From positions 42,003 through 106,002 of the forward strand of contig JABMOY010000126.1 of the NCBI GenBank assembly GCA_013203955.1: 64,000 nucleotides of DNA, given 5' to 3'. Positions 46,069 through 57,683 of this stretch are shown piece after piece. How positions within the stretch are numbered: position 1 is the stretch's first letter; every line of letters begins with the position of its first letter. This stretch comes from Rhodospirillales bacterium (lineage in GTDB: Bacteria; Pseudomonadota; Alphaproteobacteria; Rhodospirillales; Casp-alpha2). The notes under the pieces are model-generated. The model did not search any database and was not told where the DNA came from. It saw only the letters and a list, made by a program, of their open reading frames with translations. A program made the position numbers and the translations under genes.

Positions 46069-46488
46069 ATGACCGAAGAAAGCACTGAGGCTGTATCGCG
46101 CCAGGACATATTGCGAATGTCCGTAGATATTGTCTCAGCCTTTGTCTCTCAGAATAAAGTCAATGCTTCTCAAATTCCCGATATCATTCTGCTGGTGACC
46201 GACACTTTGAAAAGGCTTTCCAACGGGGCAGATGAAACCAATGAAAAGGCTGGAAGGCCTGCGGTTTCCGTACGTCGTTCCGTGACCCCCGATTTCCTTG
46301 TCTGCCTGGAAGACGGTCGTAAACTCAAGATGCTGAAACGCCACCTTAGAACCGCCTACAACCTGACGCCCGAAGAATATCGCAGCCGCTGGAACCTTCC
46401 GTCCGACTATCCCATGGTGGCCCCGAATTACGCCAAGCACCGGTCCGAGTTCGCAAAAAAAATCGGCCTCGGGCGCAAAGGGGCCTAG
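46069..46488 (+). CDS. mucR: MucR/Ros-family transcriptional regulator
   Basis: This 139-residue protein has an N-terminal helical oligomerisation region (DILRMSVDIVSAFVSQNKV) and a C-terminal zinc-finger domain: FLVCLEDGRKLKMLKRHLRTAYNLTPEEYRSRWNLP, then YPMVAPNYAKHRSEFAKKIGLG. The finger has Cys-x2-Asp-x9-His, but the usual final His of HLxxHY is Ala (HLRTAY), a variant I believe is common in this order. MucR proteins are H-NS-like silencers that control exopolysaccharide, motility and cell-cycle genes. Confidence 0.93.
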   Translation: MTEESTEAVSRQDILRMSVDIVSAFVSQNKVNASQIPDIILLVTDTLKRLSNGADETNEKAGRPAVSVRRSVTPDFLVCLEDGRKLKMLKRHLRTAYNLTPEEYRSRWNLPSDYPMVAPNYAKHRSEFAKKIGLGRKGA

Positions 46489-46520
46489 CCCCATTTAATT
46501 TCCCCGGTTAATTCTCTCGT

Positions 46521-46751
46521 CTAATTATCGGACTTGTAGTCGTTCGCCATTTTTTTAGCGATGACGTAAGCAAGTCTCCTGGCCGCAATTTTCTTTACAT
46601 CTTCCTGGCTGCCCCTGGACGGGGCCACCATGGTTATTTCGATCGACGTAATGGGGTCGATAGCGGTGACGCGGACACTGTTCCCCACCTGCCGGAATTC
46701 GAACAGGACCTCCGGAAGGTAGACGTAATCTTCGGGTGATTTTTCAGCCAC
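46521..46751 (-). CDS. Small conserved protein, probably DUF6898
   Basis: This 76-residue protein begins YVYLPEVLFEFRQVGNSVRVTAIDPITSIEITMVAP and ends in a helix KKIAARRLAYVIAKKM. The pattern matches small alphaproteobacterial proteins that I associate with DUF6898, which has no known function. It is convergent with mucR and lies 74 bases past the icmF start side, on the same strand as and downstream of icmF, so it may be its last operon gene. Confidence 0.6.
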   Translation of the reverse strand: MAEKSPEDYVYLPEVLFEFRQVGNSVRVTAIDPITSIEITMVAPSRGSQEDVKKIAARRLAYVIAKKMANDYKSDN

Positions 46752-46825
46752 GGTCCCCTGCCAAATACGGGTGTTGGGAAACCCTTATTAACCCGTTTTT
46801 GGAGAAAGGCTCAAGGGGGAGCTGA

Positions 46826-49800
46826 TTACATATTTCGCCGGTATTGGCCGCCGGCTTCGAACAGGGCATCGGTGATTTGCCCAAGTGAACAACACTGGAC
46901 CGCATCCATAAGGACCGCGAACACGTTTTCGTCCTTCATTGCCGCCTCCTTGAGCCGCTTCACCATCGCCGGTTCAGTTTTGACATGACGCTTTTGGAAA
47001 TCCCTTAGCTTTTTGATCTGACCCATCTTTTCGGCTTCCGTTGAGCGTTGGAGATCAGGCGTTTCGGGTCCCTTTCCGGTGTTAGGGTCAAGGAAGGTGT
47101 TGACGCCGATGATCGGCAGCGAGCCGTCATGCTTGCGGGTTTCGTATAAAAGGGATTCTTCCTGGATTTTGCCGCGTTGGTAGCCGGTTTCCATGGCCCC
47201 AAGGACACCGCCGCGTTCCGAGATGTTTTCGAACTCCCGCAACACTGCCTCTTCGACTAGGTCGGTCAGTTCATCGATGATAAAGGCGCCCTGGTTCGGG
47301 TTTTCGTTATTCGACAGTCCCCATTCCTTGTTGATGATCATCTGAATGGCCATGGCGCGGCGCAAGCTTTCCGCCGTCGGCGTGGTGAAGGCTTCGTCGT
47401 TGGCGTTGGTATGGAGGCTATTGCAGTTGTCGTAAACGGCGATCAGGGCCTGCAGCGTGGTCCGGATATCGTTGAAATCCATTTCCTGCGCATGCAACGA
47501 GCGACCGGACGTTTGGATATGGTATTTAAGGCGTTGTGAGCTTTTATTGGCACCATATTTGAAGCGCAAAGCGGTTGCCCAGATGCGCCGGGCAACGCGG
47601 CCCATGACGGTGTATTCGGGGTCCATGCCGTTGGAAAAGAAAAACGACAGGTTGGGTGCAAAATCGTCGATCTTCATGCCTCGGGCCAAATACGCCTCGA
47701 CGAAGGTAAAGCCGTTGGCCAGCGTGAAGGCCAGCTGCGAGATCGGATTAGCGCCGGCTTCGGCGATGTGATAGCCGGAGATGGATACGGAATAGAAATT
47801 TCTGACGTTATGTTCGACGAAGTATTCCTGGATATCGGCCATCATCTTGAGGGCGAATTCGGTCGAAAAGATACAGGTGTTTTGCCCCTGGTCTTCTTTC
47901 AGGATGTCGGCCTGGACGGTGCCGCGAACATTTTCCAGAACGTTTTTTCGGATTTTTTCGACTTCCTTGCCTTTCGGCGCCCGGCCCTTTTGGTTTTTGA
48001 AGGCATCCATCTGCTGGGCAATGGCGGTGTTCAGGAACATCGCCAAAATCGTCGGCGCCGGGCCGTTGATGGTCATGGAAACCGATGTCGATGGGCTTAA
48101 CAGATCGAACCCACCGTAAAGAACCTTCATATCGTCCAACGTCGCCACCGAAACTCCGGAATTCCCAACTTTTCCGTATATATCGGGGCGCTCGTCGGGA
48201 TCGAAACCGTAAAGGGTCACCGAATCGAAAGCCGTGGATAAGCGCTTGGCCTCGGAATGGCGGGACAGCAATTTAAACCGCTTGTTGGTGGCCTTGGGGT
48301 CGCCTTCGCCGGCGAACATACGGGTCGGGTCTTCTTCCTCGCGCTTGAACGGAAAGACGCCGGCCGTATAGGGAAAGAACCCAGGCAAGTTTTCTTTCAA
48401 CAGCCATTTCAGGATTTCACCATCGTCCTCATAAGGCGGCAGGGCGAGGCGCGGGATGGCGGTTCCGGCTAGGGATTTTTTTTTCAGCGGCGTGGCGATC
48501 TCGGTTCCGGCCTTTTTTGTTAAGTGGACATCGCCGGAAAAACTTTTTTTGATCTCGGGCCATTTTTTCAAGAGCTTCGCCGCGCGAGGGTCCAAAGCCT
48601 CTTCGCGGGCGTCGATCAAGATATCCAAATCGCCGGATTTTTTGTTTTCGGCGGCCAGCATTTTTTTGGTGGCCACTAGTTGCTGGCGTTCGCGGGCGAT
48701 GGCGGATTGTTCGACGATGGTCTTGTGGTAATCGCGGACGGTTTCGGAAATTTCCGCCAGATAACGGATTTTTTCGGGTGGGACGATTGCTCTTCCCGGC
48801 TCAGAGGATTTGATGCCGAGCGTTTTGCCTTTAAAAGTCACTTCTTTGATTTTATTGAATTTTTTTACCCCAAATTGTTCCGAGATTTCCTGGTAAAGGG
48901 CGGTCACGCCCAAGTCCGCGAAGCGCGATGCGATGGTCCCGAAAACCGGCATATCGTCGGGGGATTTGGTGAAATCCTTACGGTTTCGCTGCACCTGTTT
49001 GCGGACATCGCGAAGCGCATCGAAGGCGCCGCGCCGGTCCATTTTATTTATCGCCACGACATCGGCGAAATCCAGCATGTCGATTTTTTCGAGTTGGCTG
49101 GCGGCGCCGAATTCAGGAGTCATGACGTAAAGGGATACGTCCGAACTCTCGACGATGGCGGCATCGCCCTGCCCGATCCCCGGAGTCTCGACGATGATTA
49201 AATCGAAGTCCGCCGCCTGGCAGCAGGTAATGATGTCTTGCAAGGCCGCCGGCACCTCGGAATTGGCTTCGCGGGTGGCGAGGCTGCGCATGTAAATGTT
49301 TGGTCCCATTATGGCGTTCATACGGATGCGGTCGCCCAATAGCGCGCCGCCGGTTTTTTTTCGCGAAGGATCAATGGCGATGACGGCGATTTTCGGGTCA
49401 CCGCTGTGCAACCTGAATCTCCGAATCAATTCATCGGTCAACGATGACTTGCCGGCACCGCCGGTGCCGGTAATACCCAATACGGGGGCCGGGTTCTGCT
49501 TTTCGGCGAGTTCCCGAATGGAACTTAAGTGTTTTTTGTCCAGGCGGCCCATTTCGAGGGCCGTTATGATACGCGCCAAATCCTTGAAGCCACCCGTTTT
49601 GAGACTCTTTAGGCTTTTCGGGGTGTCGGTGGCGAGGTCCCGGGCGGCACACGCAATCATGTCTTCGATCATGCCGTCGAGGCCGATTTTTCGACCGTCT
49701 TCGGGAGTATAGATTCTGCTGACCCCATAGGCCTGTAACTCGTTGACTTCCGGGGTGATGATGACGCCGCCGCCGCCGCCGAAAACCTTGATGTCGGGGC

Positions 49801-50131
49801 GCCCGCCCTTCTTCAGGAGGTCGATCATGTACTTGAAGTATTCGATATGGCCACCTTGGTAGGAGCTGATGGCGATGCCGTGGACGTCTTCCTGAATAGC
49901 CGCCGTGACGACCTCGTCGACGGAGCGGTTATGGCCGAGATGAATGACTTCGGCGCCGGCGCCTTGGAGAATGCGCCGCATGATGTTGATGGCGGCATCG
50001 TGGCCGTCGAAAAGGCTGGCGGCGGTAACGAAACGGACGGGAAAACCGGGTTTGCCCTTGTTTGCTGGGCCTTTACGACCCTTTCCCCCGGTTTTTGGGC
50101 GCTTGGTTACGGAAACGGCGTCGTCTGGCAC
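46826..50131 (-). CDS. icmF: Fused isobutyryl-CoA mutase IcmF
   Basis: This 1101-residue three-part protein has a B12-binding domain (residues about 33-165; [20 protein letters not shown] with the cobalamin histidine), a MeaB-like G-protein chaperone (about 205-520; [17 protein letters not shown]-loop and NKMDRRGAF), and the mutase barrel (about 575-1095; [36 protein letters not shown]). It converts isobutyryl-CoA and n-butyryl-CoA reversibly, and some members also accept pivalyl- or isovaleryl-CoA. About 40 lysine/glycine-rich residues precede the first domain. A 24-bp palindrome lies upstream. Confidence 0.95.
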   Translation of the reverse strand: MPDDAVSVTKRPKTGGKGRKGPANKGKPGFPVRFVTAASLFDGHDAAINIMRRILQGAGAEVIHLGHNRSVDEVVTAAIQEDVHGIAISSYQGGHIEYFKYMIDLLKKGGRPDIKVFGGGGGVIITPEVNELQAYGVSRIYTPEDGRKIGLDGMIEDMIACAARDLATDTPKSLKSLKTGGFKDLARIITALEMGRLDKKHLSSIRELAEKQNPAPVLGITGTGGAGKSSLTDELIRRFRLHSGDPKIAVIAIDPSRKKTGGALLGDRIRMNAIMGPNIYMRSLATREANSEVPAALQDIITCCQAADFDLIIVETPGIGQGDAAIVESSDVSLYVMTPEFGAASQLEKIDMLDFADVVAINKMDRRGAFDALRDVRKQVQRNRKDFTKSPDDMPVFGTIASRFADLGVTALYQEISEQFGVKKFNKIKEVTFKGKTLGIKSSEPGRAIVPPEKIRYLAEISETVRDYHKTIVEQSAIARERQQLVATKKMLAAENKKSGDLDILIDAREEALDPRAAKLLKKWPEIKKSFSGDVHLTKKAGTEIATPLKKKSLAGTAIPRLALPPYEDDGEILKWLLKENLPGFFPYTAGVFPFKREEEDPTRMFAGEGDPKATNKRFKLLSRHSEAKRLSTAFDSVTLYGFDPDERPDIYGKVGNSGVSVATLDDMKVLYGGFDLLSPSTSVSMTINGPAPTILAMFLNTAIAQQMDAFKNQKGRAPKGKEVEKIRKNVLENVRGTVQADILKEDQGQNTCIFSTEFALKMMADIQEYFVEHNVRNFYSVSISGYHIAEAGANPISQLAFTLANGFTFVEAYLARGMKIDDFAPNLSFFFSNGMDPEYTVMGRVARRIWATALRFKYGANKSSQRLKYHIQTSGRSLHAQEMDFNDIRTTLQALIAVYDNCNSLHTNANDEAFTTPTAESLRRAMAIQMIINKEWGLSNNENPNQGAFIIDELTDLVEEAVLREFENISERGGVLGAMETGYQRGKIQEESLLYETRKHDGSLPIIGVNTFLDPNTGKGPETPDLQRSTEAEKMGQIKKLRDFQKRHVKTEPAMVKRLKEAAMKDENVFAVLMDAVQCCSLGQITDALFEAGGQYRRNM

Positions 50132-50166
50132 GAAAAGAGCTCCTAGTCTTTTGATACTCTGACTGA

Positions 50167-51573
<1,407 letters not shown>

Positions 51574-51575
51574 TT

Positions 51576-51606
51576 GCCCGGCTTAAAAACCTTTCGGGCT
51601 ATTTTT
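51576..51606 (+). terminator. Intrinsic terminator after hemB
   Basis: GCCCG and CGGGC pair around a 14-base loop and are followed by TATTTTT. It begins three bases after the hemB stop and lies between convergent genes. Confidence 0.7.
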
Positions 51607-51612
51607 AGCGGC

Positions 51613-52131
51613 CTATTTTTTGGAACGGATGTCCAACAAGCTGTCGATGTCTAGAACCACCATCAGGTTGTCTTCAAGCCGGAAAACGCCATTTGAAAAT
51701 TCCCGCCACAAGGGATCCAGGGTGCCCGGGTTCTTTTCGTAGCTTTCCTTCGACAGGCCAATGACATCGCCGATCTTGTCCACCAAAAGCGTGTAAAGAT
51801 CGTGCCCCAGTTCCACGGTAACGCCCATGTTTCCCGTTTCGTCTTTTGGGCGGGGCGGAAGACCTAAACGAACCCTGACATCGATGACGGTGACAATACG
51901 CCCGCGCAGATTGATCGAACCTCGGACCTCGGGCGGCGCCAGGGGCACCGGCGCGATCTGGTTGGGTGTCAGGATGTCCTGGACCCTAAGAACAGGGATA
52001 CCGAACATCTGATCGCCAACGTGAAACGTTACATAATCTTCAAGGCTTTCACCCGGATGCGTTGCCAATCCTCGTGGTTCGTTCATCGGCGTCAGTTCCT
52101 GTGATTCGGTGGTTGCTAGGGCTTCCAACAT
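51613..52131 (-). CDS. cheW: CheW-like chemotaxis coupling protein
   Basis: This 172-residue protein is a single CheW domain after a 30-residue polar start. YVTFHVGDQMFGIPVLRVQDIL opens it, VRGSINLRGRIVTVIDVRVRLGLPP is the central signature, and NLMVVLDIDSLLDI closes it. CheW joins chemoreceptors to the kinase CheA. No cheA, cheY or receptor gene adjoins it, so it is a stand-alone copy that may serve a system elsewhere, or act with MotAB encoded 7 kb away. Confidence 0.9.
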   Translation of the reverse strand: MLEALATTESQELTPMNEPRGLATHPGESLEDYVTFHVGDQMFGIPVLRVQDILTPNQIAPVPLAPPEVRGSINLRGRIVTVIDVRVRLGLPPRPKDETGNMGVTVELGHDLYTLLVDKIGDVIGLSKESYEKNPGTLDPLWREFSNGVFRLEDNLMVVLDIDSLLDIRSKK

Positions 52132-52156
52132 TTTTTGGTCTCACTTTTTTAAAGGG

Positions 52157-52537
52157 TTAATTCTCAAAATAAATGACTTCGATCTTGACCATCCGGTGCC
52201 CGCCCATCTGAAAGGCATTAAGGGCGGATTTAAAATCCGCTGTTACCATGGTCCCGTTTCCGCCTTCGACGCGCCAAAGTTCTTCCGGGGGCAAATTTTT
52301 ATAAATAAATGATTCCTGTGGTTCTCCGTTGACGATGCCGTGACGTTCCCGGTCGTGTTCGTTCAAATAAGCGTAGTTCTCATAAACCAGCAGTTTTGAT
52401 TCCGGCATTGGTTTCCAAACTTCCCAACGAGCACCCCGCGAACCCTTTATATTGGTGATTATCTTATCTTCGATTTGTTTCCCGATTATGTCTTGAATGC
52501 GTCCCTGTATGACAAAATGAGCATCCAAGATATTCAT
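52157..52537 (-). CDS. Hypothetical protein, 126 residues
   Basis: I do not recognise it. The protein is soluble and mixed alpha/beta: FVIQGRIQDIIGKQIEDKII opens it, a middle rich in aromatic residues follows (WEVWKPMPESKLLVYENYAYL), and it ends in GGHRMVKIEVIYFEN. There is no signal peptide and no membrane helix. It lies 25 bases before cheW on the same strand, so a shared transcript and a signalling role are possible but unsupported. Confidence 0.55.
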   Translation of the reverse strand: MNILDAHFVIQGRIQDIIGKQIEDKIITNIKGSRGARWEVWKPMPESKLLVYENYAYLNEHDRERHGIVNGEPQESFIYKNLPPEELWRVEGGNGTMVTADFKSALNAFQMGGHRMVKIEVIYFEN

Positions 52538-52585
52538 GCCGCGGGCTAAAAACGTTTTGTTTTCAGATAATTGTGGAGATATGGA

Positions 52586-53803
52586 CTAAACGATCCCGCG
52601 CCCGCGGAGCTTCGCAACTTCATCCGGGCCGAGATCAAGAAGTTCGGCCAAGACCTCTTCTGTGTGCTGGCCCAACAGGGGTGGGCTATACCTGTTGGCG
52701 GTTTCGGTCGCCGACATGCGGATGGGGCTGGCGATCAGGCGTACTGGATTATCGCCGGTCGCCGGATGAGGCATTTCCAATTTCATGCCTCGGGATTTCA
52801 CTTGTGGGTCGTTGAAGACTTGGTCCAGCGTATTGATTGGACCGCAGGTTACATTGACCTTTTCCAAGCCTTCGAGCCAATGTTTCGATGGTTTTTCGGC
52901 CATCAGCGCCGCCAGTTTTTCGATCAAGGCTTCGCGGTTACGGACACGCAGTCCGTTGGTCCGGTATTTTTCGTCTTCGGCCAGTTCCGGAACCCCGGCA
53001 AAATCGCAAAACCGCTTGAACTGTTCGTCGTTGGCGGCGGCGAGGACGATATTTCCATCGGCGGTCGCGAATGCCTGATAAGGGACGATGTTGGGATGGG
53101 AATTGCCGAGCCTTCCCGGGTCTTCTCCGGTCGACAGGTAATTCATACCCATAATTGAAAGCGTCGCCACCATGGTGTCCAACATTCCGATGTCGATATG
53201 CTGTCCTTCGCCGGTTTTTTCGCGGTGGCGGAGCGCCGCATTTATCGAAACGGCGGCGTACATTCCGGCCATTAAATCGGCAATGGGTACGCCCGCCTTT
53301 TGGGGAATGCCGTCCGGCTCACCGGTGATGCTCATGAACCCGCCCATGGCCTGGATCAAGACATCGTAACCGGGGCGCTTGGCATAGGGGCCGGTTTGCC
53401 CGAACCCGGTGATCGAACAATAAATAAGGCCGGGAAAATCGCTTTTAAGCTGATCATGGGAAAGCCCGTATTTTTCCAGCCCCCCGACCTTGAAGTTTTC
53501 GACCAGGATATCCGACTTGGCGATCATTTTAAGGGCCAGTTCCTGACCTTCCGGGCTGGTCAGGTCGAGAGTGATAGAGCGCTTGTTCCGGTTGGCGCTG
53601 GAAAAATAGGCGCTTTCGTTGGTTTCGTTTCCGTCCTCGTCCTTCAAGTACGGCGGCGCGAAGCGGCGGGTGTCATCCCCCTTTCCGGGTTGTTCAACCT
53701 TGATAACGTCGGCGCCGAGGTCGCCCAGAATTTGGGTGCACGTCGGGCCCGCGAGGATACGGGTCAGGTCGAAAACGCGAAGGCCATTCAAAGGACCGGG
53801 CAT
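52586..53803 (-). CDS. CaiB/BaiF family CoA-transferase (class III)
   Basis: The protein has 405 residues. GLRVFDLTRILAGPTCTQILGDLGADVIKVEQPGKGDDTR is the family start. SANRNKRSITLDLTSPEGQ and YCSITGFGQTGPYAKRPGYD bind CoA, and the catalytic aspartate is in VPIADLMAGMYAAVSI. It moves CoA between acids such as formate/oxalate, succinate or mesaconate derivatives; the particular pair is not apparent. The gene is monocistronic and divergent from the acylase gene. Confidence 0.92.
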   Translation of the reverse strand: MPGPLNGLRVFDLTRILAGPTCTQILGDLGADVIKVEQPGKGDDTRRFAPPYLKDEDGNETNESAYFSSANRNKRSITLDLTSPEGQELALKMIAKSDILVENFKVGGLEKYGLSHDQLKSDFPGLIYCSITGFGQTGPYAKRPGYDVLIQAMGGFMSITGEPDGIPQKAGVPIADLMAGMYAAVSINAALRHREKTGEGQHIDIGMLDTMVATLSIMGMNYLSTGEDPGRLGNSHPNIVPYQAFATADGNIVLAAANDEQFKRFCDFAGVPELAEDEKYRTNGLRVRNREALIEKLAALMAEKPSKHWLEGLEKVNVTCGPINTLDQVFNDPQVKSRGMKLEMPHPATGDNPVRLIASPIRMSATETANRYSPPLLGQHTEEVLAELLDLGPDEVAKLRGRGIV

Positions 53804-54031
53804 GGAGTTCCAAAAACCTTGTTATTAGAAGGGGGCTGGAGAAACCTCCCTCGAGAGTCAAAGAAGAATAAAATAAACAGCGGCACCTAATATAAAGGAC
53901 GAAGGCTTGGCGGCAACCCGGTCTTAGTAAATAAGCGCCATCCGCCTGAGAGCTTGGAGAAAAGGCTTTCGCTATTTATAAACGGAATTCGATTACTTTG
54001 CTTTTCCCCTAGGGCGGGAGCGCCGACGTTT

Positions 54032-56428
54032 ATGAAGCGTCCTTTGATTTACGCGGTTTTGGGATTGTTGTCGTTGGTGTTGATCGCCGGCGGCGGGGCG
54101 GCGGCGTGGCTCTTTACGCTCTTTCCCAGCACCGATACGACGATTGAGGTTTCCGGGCTGGAAGCGCCTGTCGAAGTCCTGCGCGACGATGCCGGGGTTC
54201 CCCATATTTTCGCCAAGTCCAGCCGCGATGCCTATTTCACTCTTGGCTTCGTCCATGCCCAGGACAGGATGTGGCAGATGGAATTGATGCGCCGCTTGGG
54301 CGCCGGGCGGCTATCTGAAATCGTCGGGCCTCGGACGCTGAGCTACGATAAATGGATGCGCACATTGGGCCTTTACCGGCTGGCGGAGCAGCAATACCAG
54401 GATTTATCGAAACCCGTTCAAACGGCCTTGAACCTTTACGCGGCCGGGGTCAACGCCCGCATCAAACATTCGAAGCGTTTGCCCTGGGGGGCGGCGGGAA
54501 TGGAATATGTCTTTTCTGGATTTTCCCCCGAACCTTGGCGACCGGCCGATTCTCTGGTCTGGGGAAAAATCATGGCCGGTATTTTAGGCCGTAATTGGGG
54601 TGATGAAATTCTGCGCGCCCGTCTCGCCCGCAAACTGACCCCGACCCAGGTTGGACAATTGTGGCCGGTCTATTCGGAGGATGCTCCAATAACCATCGCC
54701 AAGGCGGCGGCCCTGACCCGTTCTATGGACCTCGACGGGATTTTGGCTTCGGCTCCCCTTCCCGCCGGCCTACCCCAAGGGGCGTCCAACGCCTGGGTGC
54801 TTGGAAATAAAAACACCACTACCCGGGGTGCCATTCTGGCCAATGACCCGCATCTGAGTTTCAGTGCGCCCATCCTTTGGTACTTGGCCAGCATCAAGGC
54901 CCCCGACCTTGATGTCAGGGGCGCAACCGTACCCGGCGTTCCGTTCGTCATCTTAGGCCACAACGCCAACGTCGCCTGGGGCATGACCAGCACTCAAAGC
55001 GATACCCAGGACTTGTATGTTGAACAGGTCGATGAAAGCGGCAAAAAATATATGACCCCCGACGGCTTAAAGCCGTTCGAAACGCGCGAAGAGATCATCA
55101 AGGTCTGGGGTGCCAAATCGGTCAAGTTGACCGTCCGCGAAACCCGCCATGGCCCGGTCATTTCCGACATCCACCAGGAAGTGGCCAAGGCCGTCGGCGA
55201 CAAGGCGGTGATGGCCATGTCGGCGACGTTTTTGGAATCCGGGGACCGAACGGCGGAGGCCTTCTACAATCTGAACCGGGCCGGCAATTGGGAGACTTTC
55301 AAGACGGCGCTGGAGGATTTTCAAGCGCCGCAAAGCAATTTCTTTTTCGCCGATAAAAAAGGCGACATTGGCTTCATCGCCCCTGGCCTTGTGCCGATGC
55401 GCAAACGCGGCTGGGGGTTGGTGCCGGGCCCTGGCTGGGACGGCGAAACGGACTGGACCGGGTACGTTCCCTATAATCAATTGCCGTCGGTCTTGAACCC
55501 GCCCCTGGGACGCATCGTTAACACCAACAACAAAATTACGCCCGATGATTTCCCCCATTTTCTTTCATTCGACTGGGCGCCGGCATTTAGGGCTGGGCGG
55601 ATTATCGAACAATTGGACACGGGCGCCCAATCGGTTCACGCCGCTGGCAGGCTTCAGCTGGACCATGTTTCGGGAATGGCGAAGCTGTTGTTACCGCTTA
55701 TGCTTGACATTGAACCCGACGACGACCTGGGACGAAAAGCCATCACCATGCTTGGTAAATGGAATGCTAGAATGTCTCGCAACAGGGCCGAGCCCCTTAT
55801 TTTCTCGACATGGCTGTTAGAACTCAATGAGGCCCTTTACGCCGACGAATTGGGCGAACTTTATCCTGAATATCTGACCCTTCGGCCTCGTTTCGTCGTA
55901 TCGGTCCTGACCGAGCACAAGGATTGGTGCAACAACGTTAATACCGACGAGCCCGAGGATTGCCAAAACCGGCTTCTGTACTCCCTCAAGCGTGCGCTCG
56001 ACAAGCTCAAGGCCTCCTATGGTCCGAATATGGGCGACTGGCGATGGGGTGATGTTCACCGCGCCCAATTTACCAACAGGACTCTTTCCCACCTGCCCCT
56101 GCTCAGCCGCTTTGTTGACCTTGAAGTTTCAACCGACGGTGGCAATTACACGGTCAACCGGGGGGCCAGCCACATCAATGACGCAAAGCAACCCTTTGCC
56201 CACATCCATGGGGCGGGGTTCAGGGCTGTTTATGACCTGGAAGACCTTAGGCGCTCTCGGTTCATCATTGCCACCGGACAATCCGGCAACCCTTTGTCCC
56301 CTCATTACAAGGACATGTTGGAGGTCTGGCGAGATGGCCGGTACCGGCGCTTGAGCCAGACGGCTTCGGACTTAAAAGGCGCCGATGCCGATATTTTGGT
56401 GCTGACTCCGGTCGCGTCCTCCCGATAA
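54032..56428 (+). CDS. Penicillin acylase (Ntn-hydrolase) family protein
   Basis: This 798-residue precursor starts with a signal/anchor helix, LIYAVLGLLSLVLIAGGGAAAWLF. The alpha part has VEVLRDDAGVPHIFAKSSRDAYFTLGFVHAQDRMWQMEL. Autocleavage is expected before the Ser in GLPQGASNAWVLGNKNT, the N-terminal nucleophile of the beta part, followed by LANDPHLSF and PGVPFVILGHNANVAWGMT. Such periplasmic amidases cleave penicillins, acyl-homoserine lactones or other N-acyl compounds. The natural substrate here is unknown. The ORF-track start 26 codons earlier precedes the signal sequence and is rejected. Confidence 0.9.
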   Translation: MKRPLIYAVLGLLSLVLIAGGGAAAWLFTLFPSTDTTIEVSGLEAPVEVLRDDAGVPHIFAKSSRDAYFTLGFVHAQDRMWQMELMRRLGAGRLSEIVGPRTLSYDKWMRTLGLYRLAEQQYQDLSKPVQTALNLYAAGVNARIKHSKRLPWGAAGMEYVFSGFSPEPWRPADSLVWGKIMAGILGRNWGDEILRARLARKLTPTQVGQLWPVYSEDAPITIAKAAALTRSMDLDGILASAPLPAGLPQGASNAWVLGNKNTTTRGAILANDPHLSFSAPILWYLASIKAPDLDVRGATVPGVPFVILGHNANVAWGMTSTQSDTQDLYVEQVDESGKKYMTPDGLKPFETREEIIKVWGAKSVKLTVRETRHGPVISDIHQEVAKAVGDKAVMAMSATFLESGDRTAEAFYNLNRAGNWETFKTALEDFQAPQSNFFFADKKGDIGFIAPGLVPMRKRGWGLVPGPGWDGETDWTGYVPYNQLPSVLNPPLGRIVNTNNKITPDDFPHFLSFDWAPAFRAGRIIEQLDTGAQSVHAAGRLQLDHVSGMAKLLLPLMLDIEPDDDLGRKAITMLGKWNARMSRNRAEPLIFSTWLLELNEALYADELGELYPEYLTLRPRFVVSVLTEHKDWCNNVNTDEPEDCQNRLLYSLKRALDKLKASYGPNMGDWRWGDVHRAQFTNRTLSHLPLLSRFVDLEVSTDGGNYTVNRGASHINDAKQPFAHIHGAGFRAVYDLEDLRRSRFIIATGQSGNPLSPHYKDMLEVWRDGRYRRLSQTASDLKGADADILVLTPVASSR

Positions 56429-56447
56429 AGGGAATATAAAAAAAACC

Positions 56448-57677
56448 ATGACCGTGACCATCGACGATATCCACGCCGCTGCCCGGCAACTTGAAGGTAA
56501 AGTGATCAGAACCCCGGCCATAACCGCCGTCACCTTGTCGGAACGTTGCGGCGCCGAAATTGCGCTCAAGCTGGAAAACCTGCAGGTCACGGGGTCGTTC
56601 AAGCCGCGCGGCGCTTACATCAAATTGGCTGGGCTAACGGATAAGGAACAAAAAGCCGGCGTCATCGCCGCCTCGGCCGGGAACCATGCCCAGGGCGTCG
56701 CCTATCACGCACGTAATTTAAATATTGCGGCGACCATTTATATGCCCGAGGCAACCCCCTTCACAAAAGTCGGACGCACGGAAGCCCTTGGCGCCAAGGT
56801 GGTGCTTGCCGGTGAAGGGTTGGCCGAAGCCCGGGATGCGGCCTTGAAACAAGCCGAGAAAGAGGGCCGGTCCTTTATCCACCCTTACGACGACGAAAAG
56901 ATTATTGCCGGCCAAGGCACCGTGGGTTTGGAATTCCTGGACGATTTTCCCGATTTGGAGATCCTTGTGGTTCCCATCGGCGGCGGCGGCTTGATGGCGG
57001 GAACGGCCATTGCCGCCAAGGCCATAAACCCTGGGATTGAGGTGGTTGGGGTCGAAGCGGCGCTCTACCCATCCATGCATCAGGCGCTAAAAGGGAACAC
57101 GCCTTCCGGTAAGGGAGCGACCATTGCCGAAGGCATCGCCGTCAAGGTTCCAGGCCTTTTGACCAAGCCCATCATTGCAGAACTGGTTTCGGATATCCTG
57201 TTGGTCGGAGAAGCGGCGCTGGAAAACGCAACTCAAGTCTATCTTGAAGAACAAAAGATCGTCACCGAAGGCGCCGGCGCGGCCTCATTGGCGGCGGTTC
57301 TGGAAAATAAGGAGCGGTTTAAAGGCAAAAAGGTCGGCTTGGTAGTTTCTGGCGGCAATATCGATTCCAGGCTTATGTCGTCGATCTTGATGCGTGGACT
57401 TGTCCGTGAAGGCCGGATGGTGCGTCTTCGCATCGAAATCACCGATGTCCCCGGCGCCCTTGCCAAGGTTTCCGGATTGATCGGGGACAAAGGCGGCAAC
57501 ATTGTCGAGGTCTACCACCAGCGGCTTTTTTACGATGTTCCCGTGAAGCAGACGGAGATCGATATCGCCTTGGAAACGTTGGATTCCCAGCACGTACAGG
57601 AAATCATGAAGGCTTTGGAAGAAGCCGGTTTTTCGGTCCGGCTTCTAGGCGGCACCTCGTCGACCGCCGACAGTTGA
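56448..57677 (+). CDS. Threonine ammonia-lyase with C-terminal ACT domain
   Basis: This 409-residue fold-type II PLP enzyme has LQVTGSFKPRGAYIKLAGL with the PLP lysine, AASAGNHAQGVAYHA, the phosphate loop VVPIGGGGLMAGTA, and IVTEGAGAASLAAVL. A short ACT domain (about 330-409) begins LRIEITDVPGALAKVSGLIG. It deaminates threonine to 2-oxobutyrate and serine to pyruvate. The single ACT domain and length suit the TdcB-like/allosteric short class. It follows the acylase gene by 20 bases. Confidence 0.93.
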   Translation: MTVTIDDIHAAARQLEGKVIRTPAITAVTLSERCGAEIALKLENLQVTGSFKPRGAYIKLAGLTDKEQKAGVIAASAGNHAQGVAYHARNLNIAATIYMPEATPFTKVGRTEALGAKVVLAGEGLAEARDAALKQAEKEGRSFIHPYDDEKIIAGQGTVGLEFLDDFPDLEILVVPIGGGGLMAGTAIAAKAINPGIEVVGVEAALYPSMHQALKGNTPSGKGATIAEGIAVKVPGLLTKPIIAELVSDILLVGEAALENATQVYLEEQKIVTEGAGAASLAAVLENKERFKGKKVGLVVSGGNIDSRLMSSILMRGLVREGRMVRLRIEITDVPGALAKVSGLIGDKGGNIVEVYHQRLFYDVPVKQTEIDIALETLDSQHVQEIMKALEEAGFSVRLLGGTSSTADS

Positions 57678-57683
57678 GGTTTT

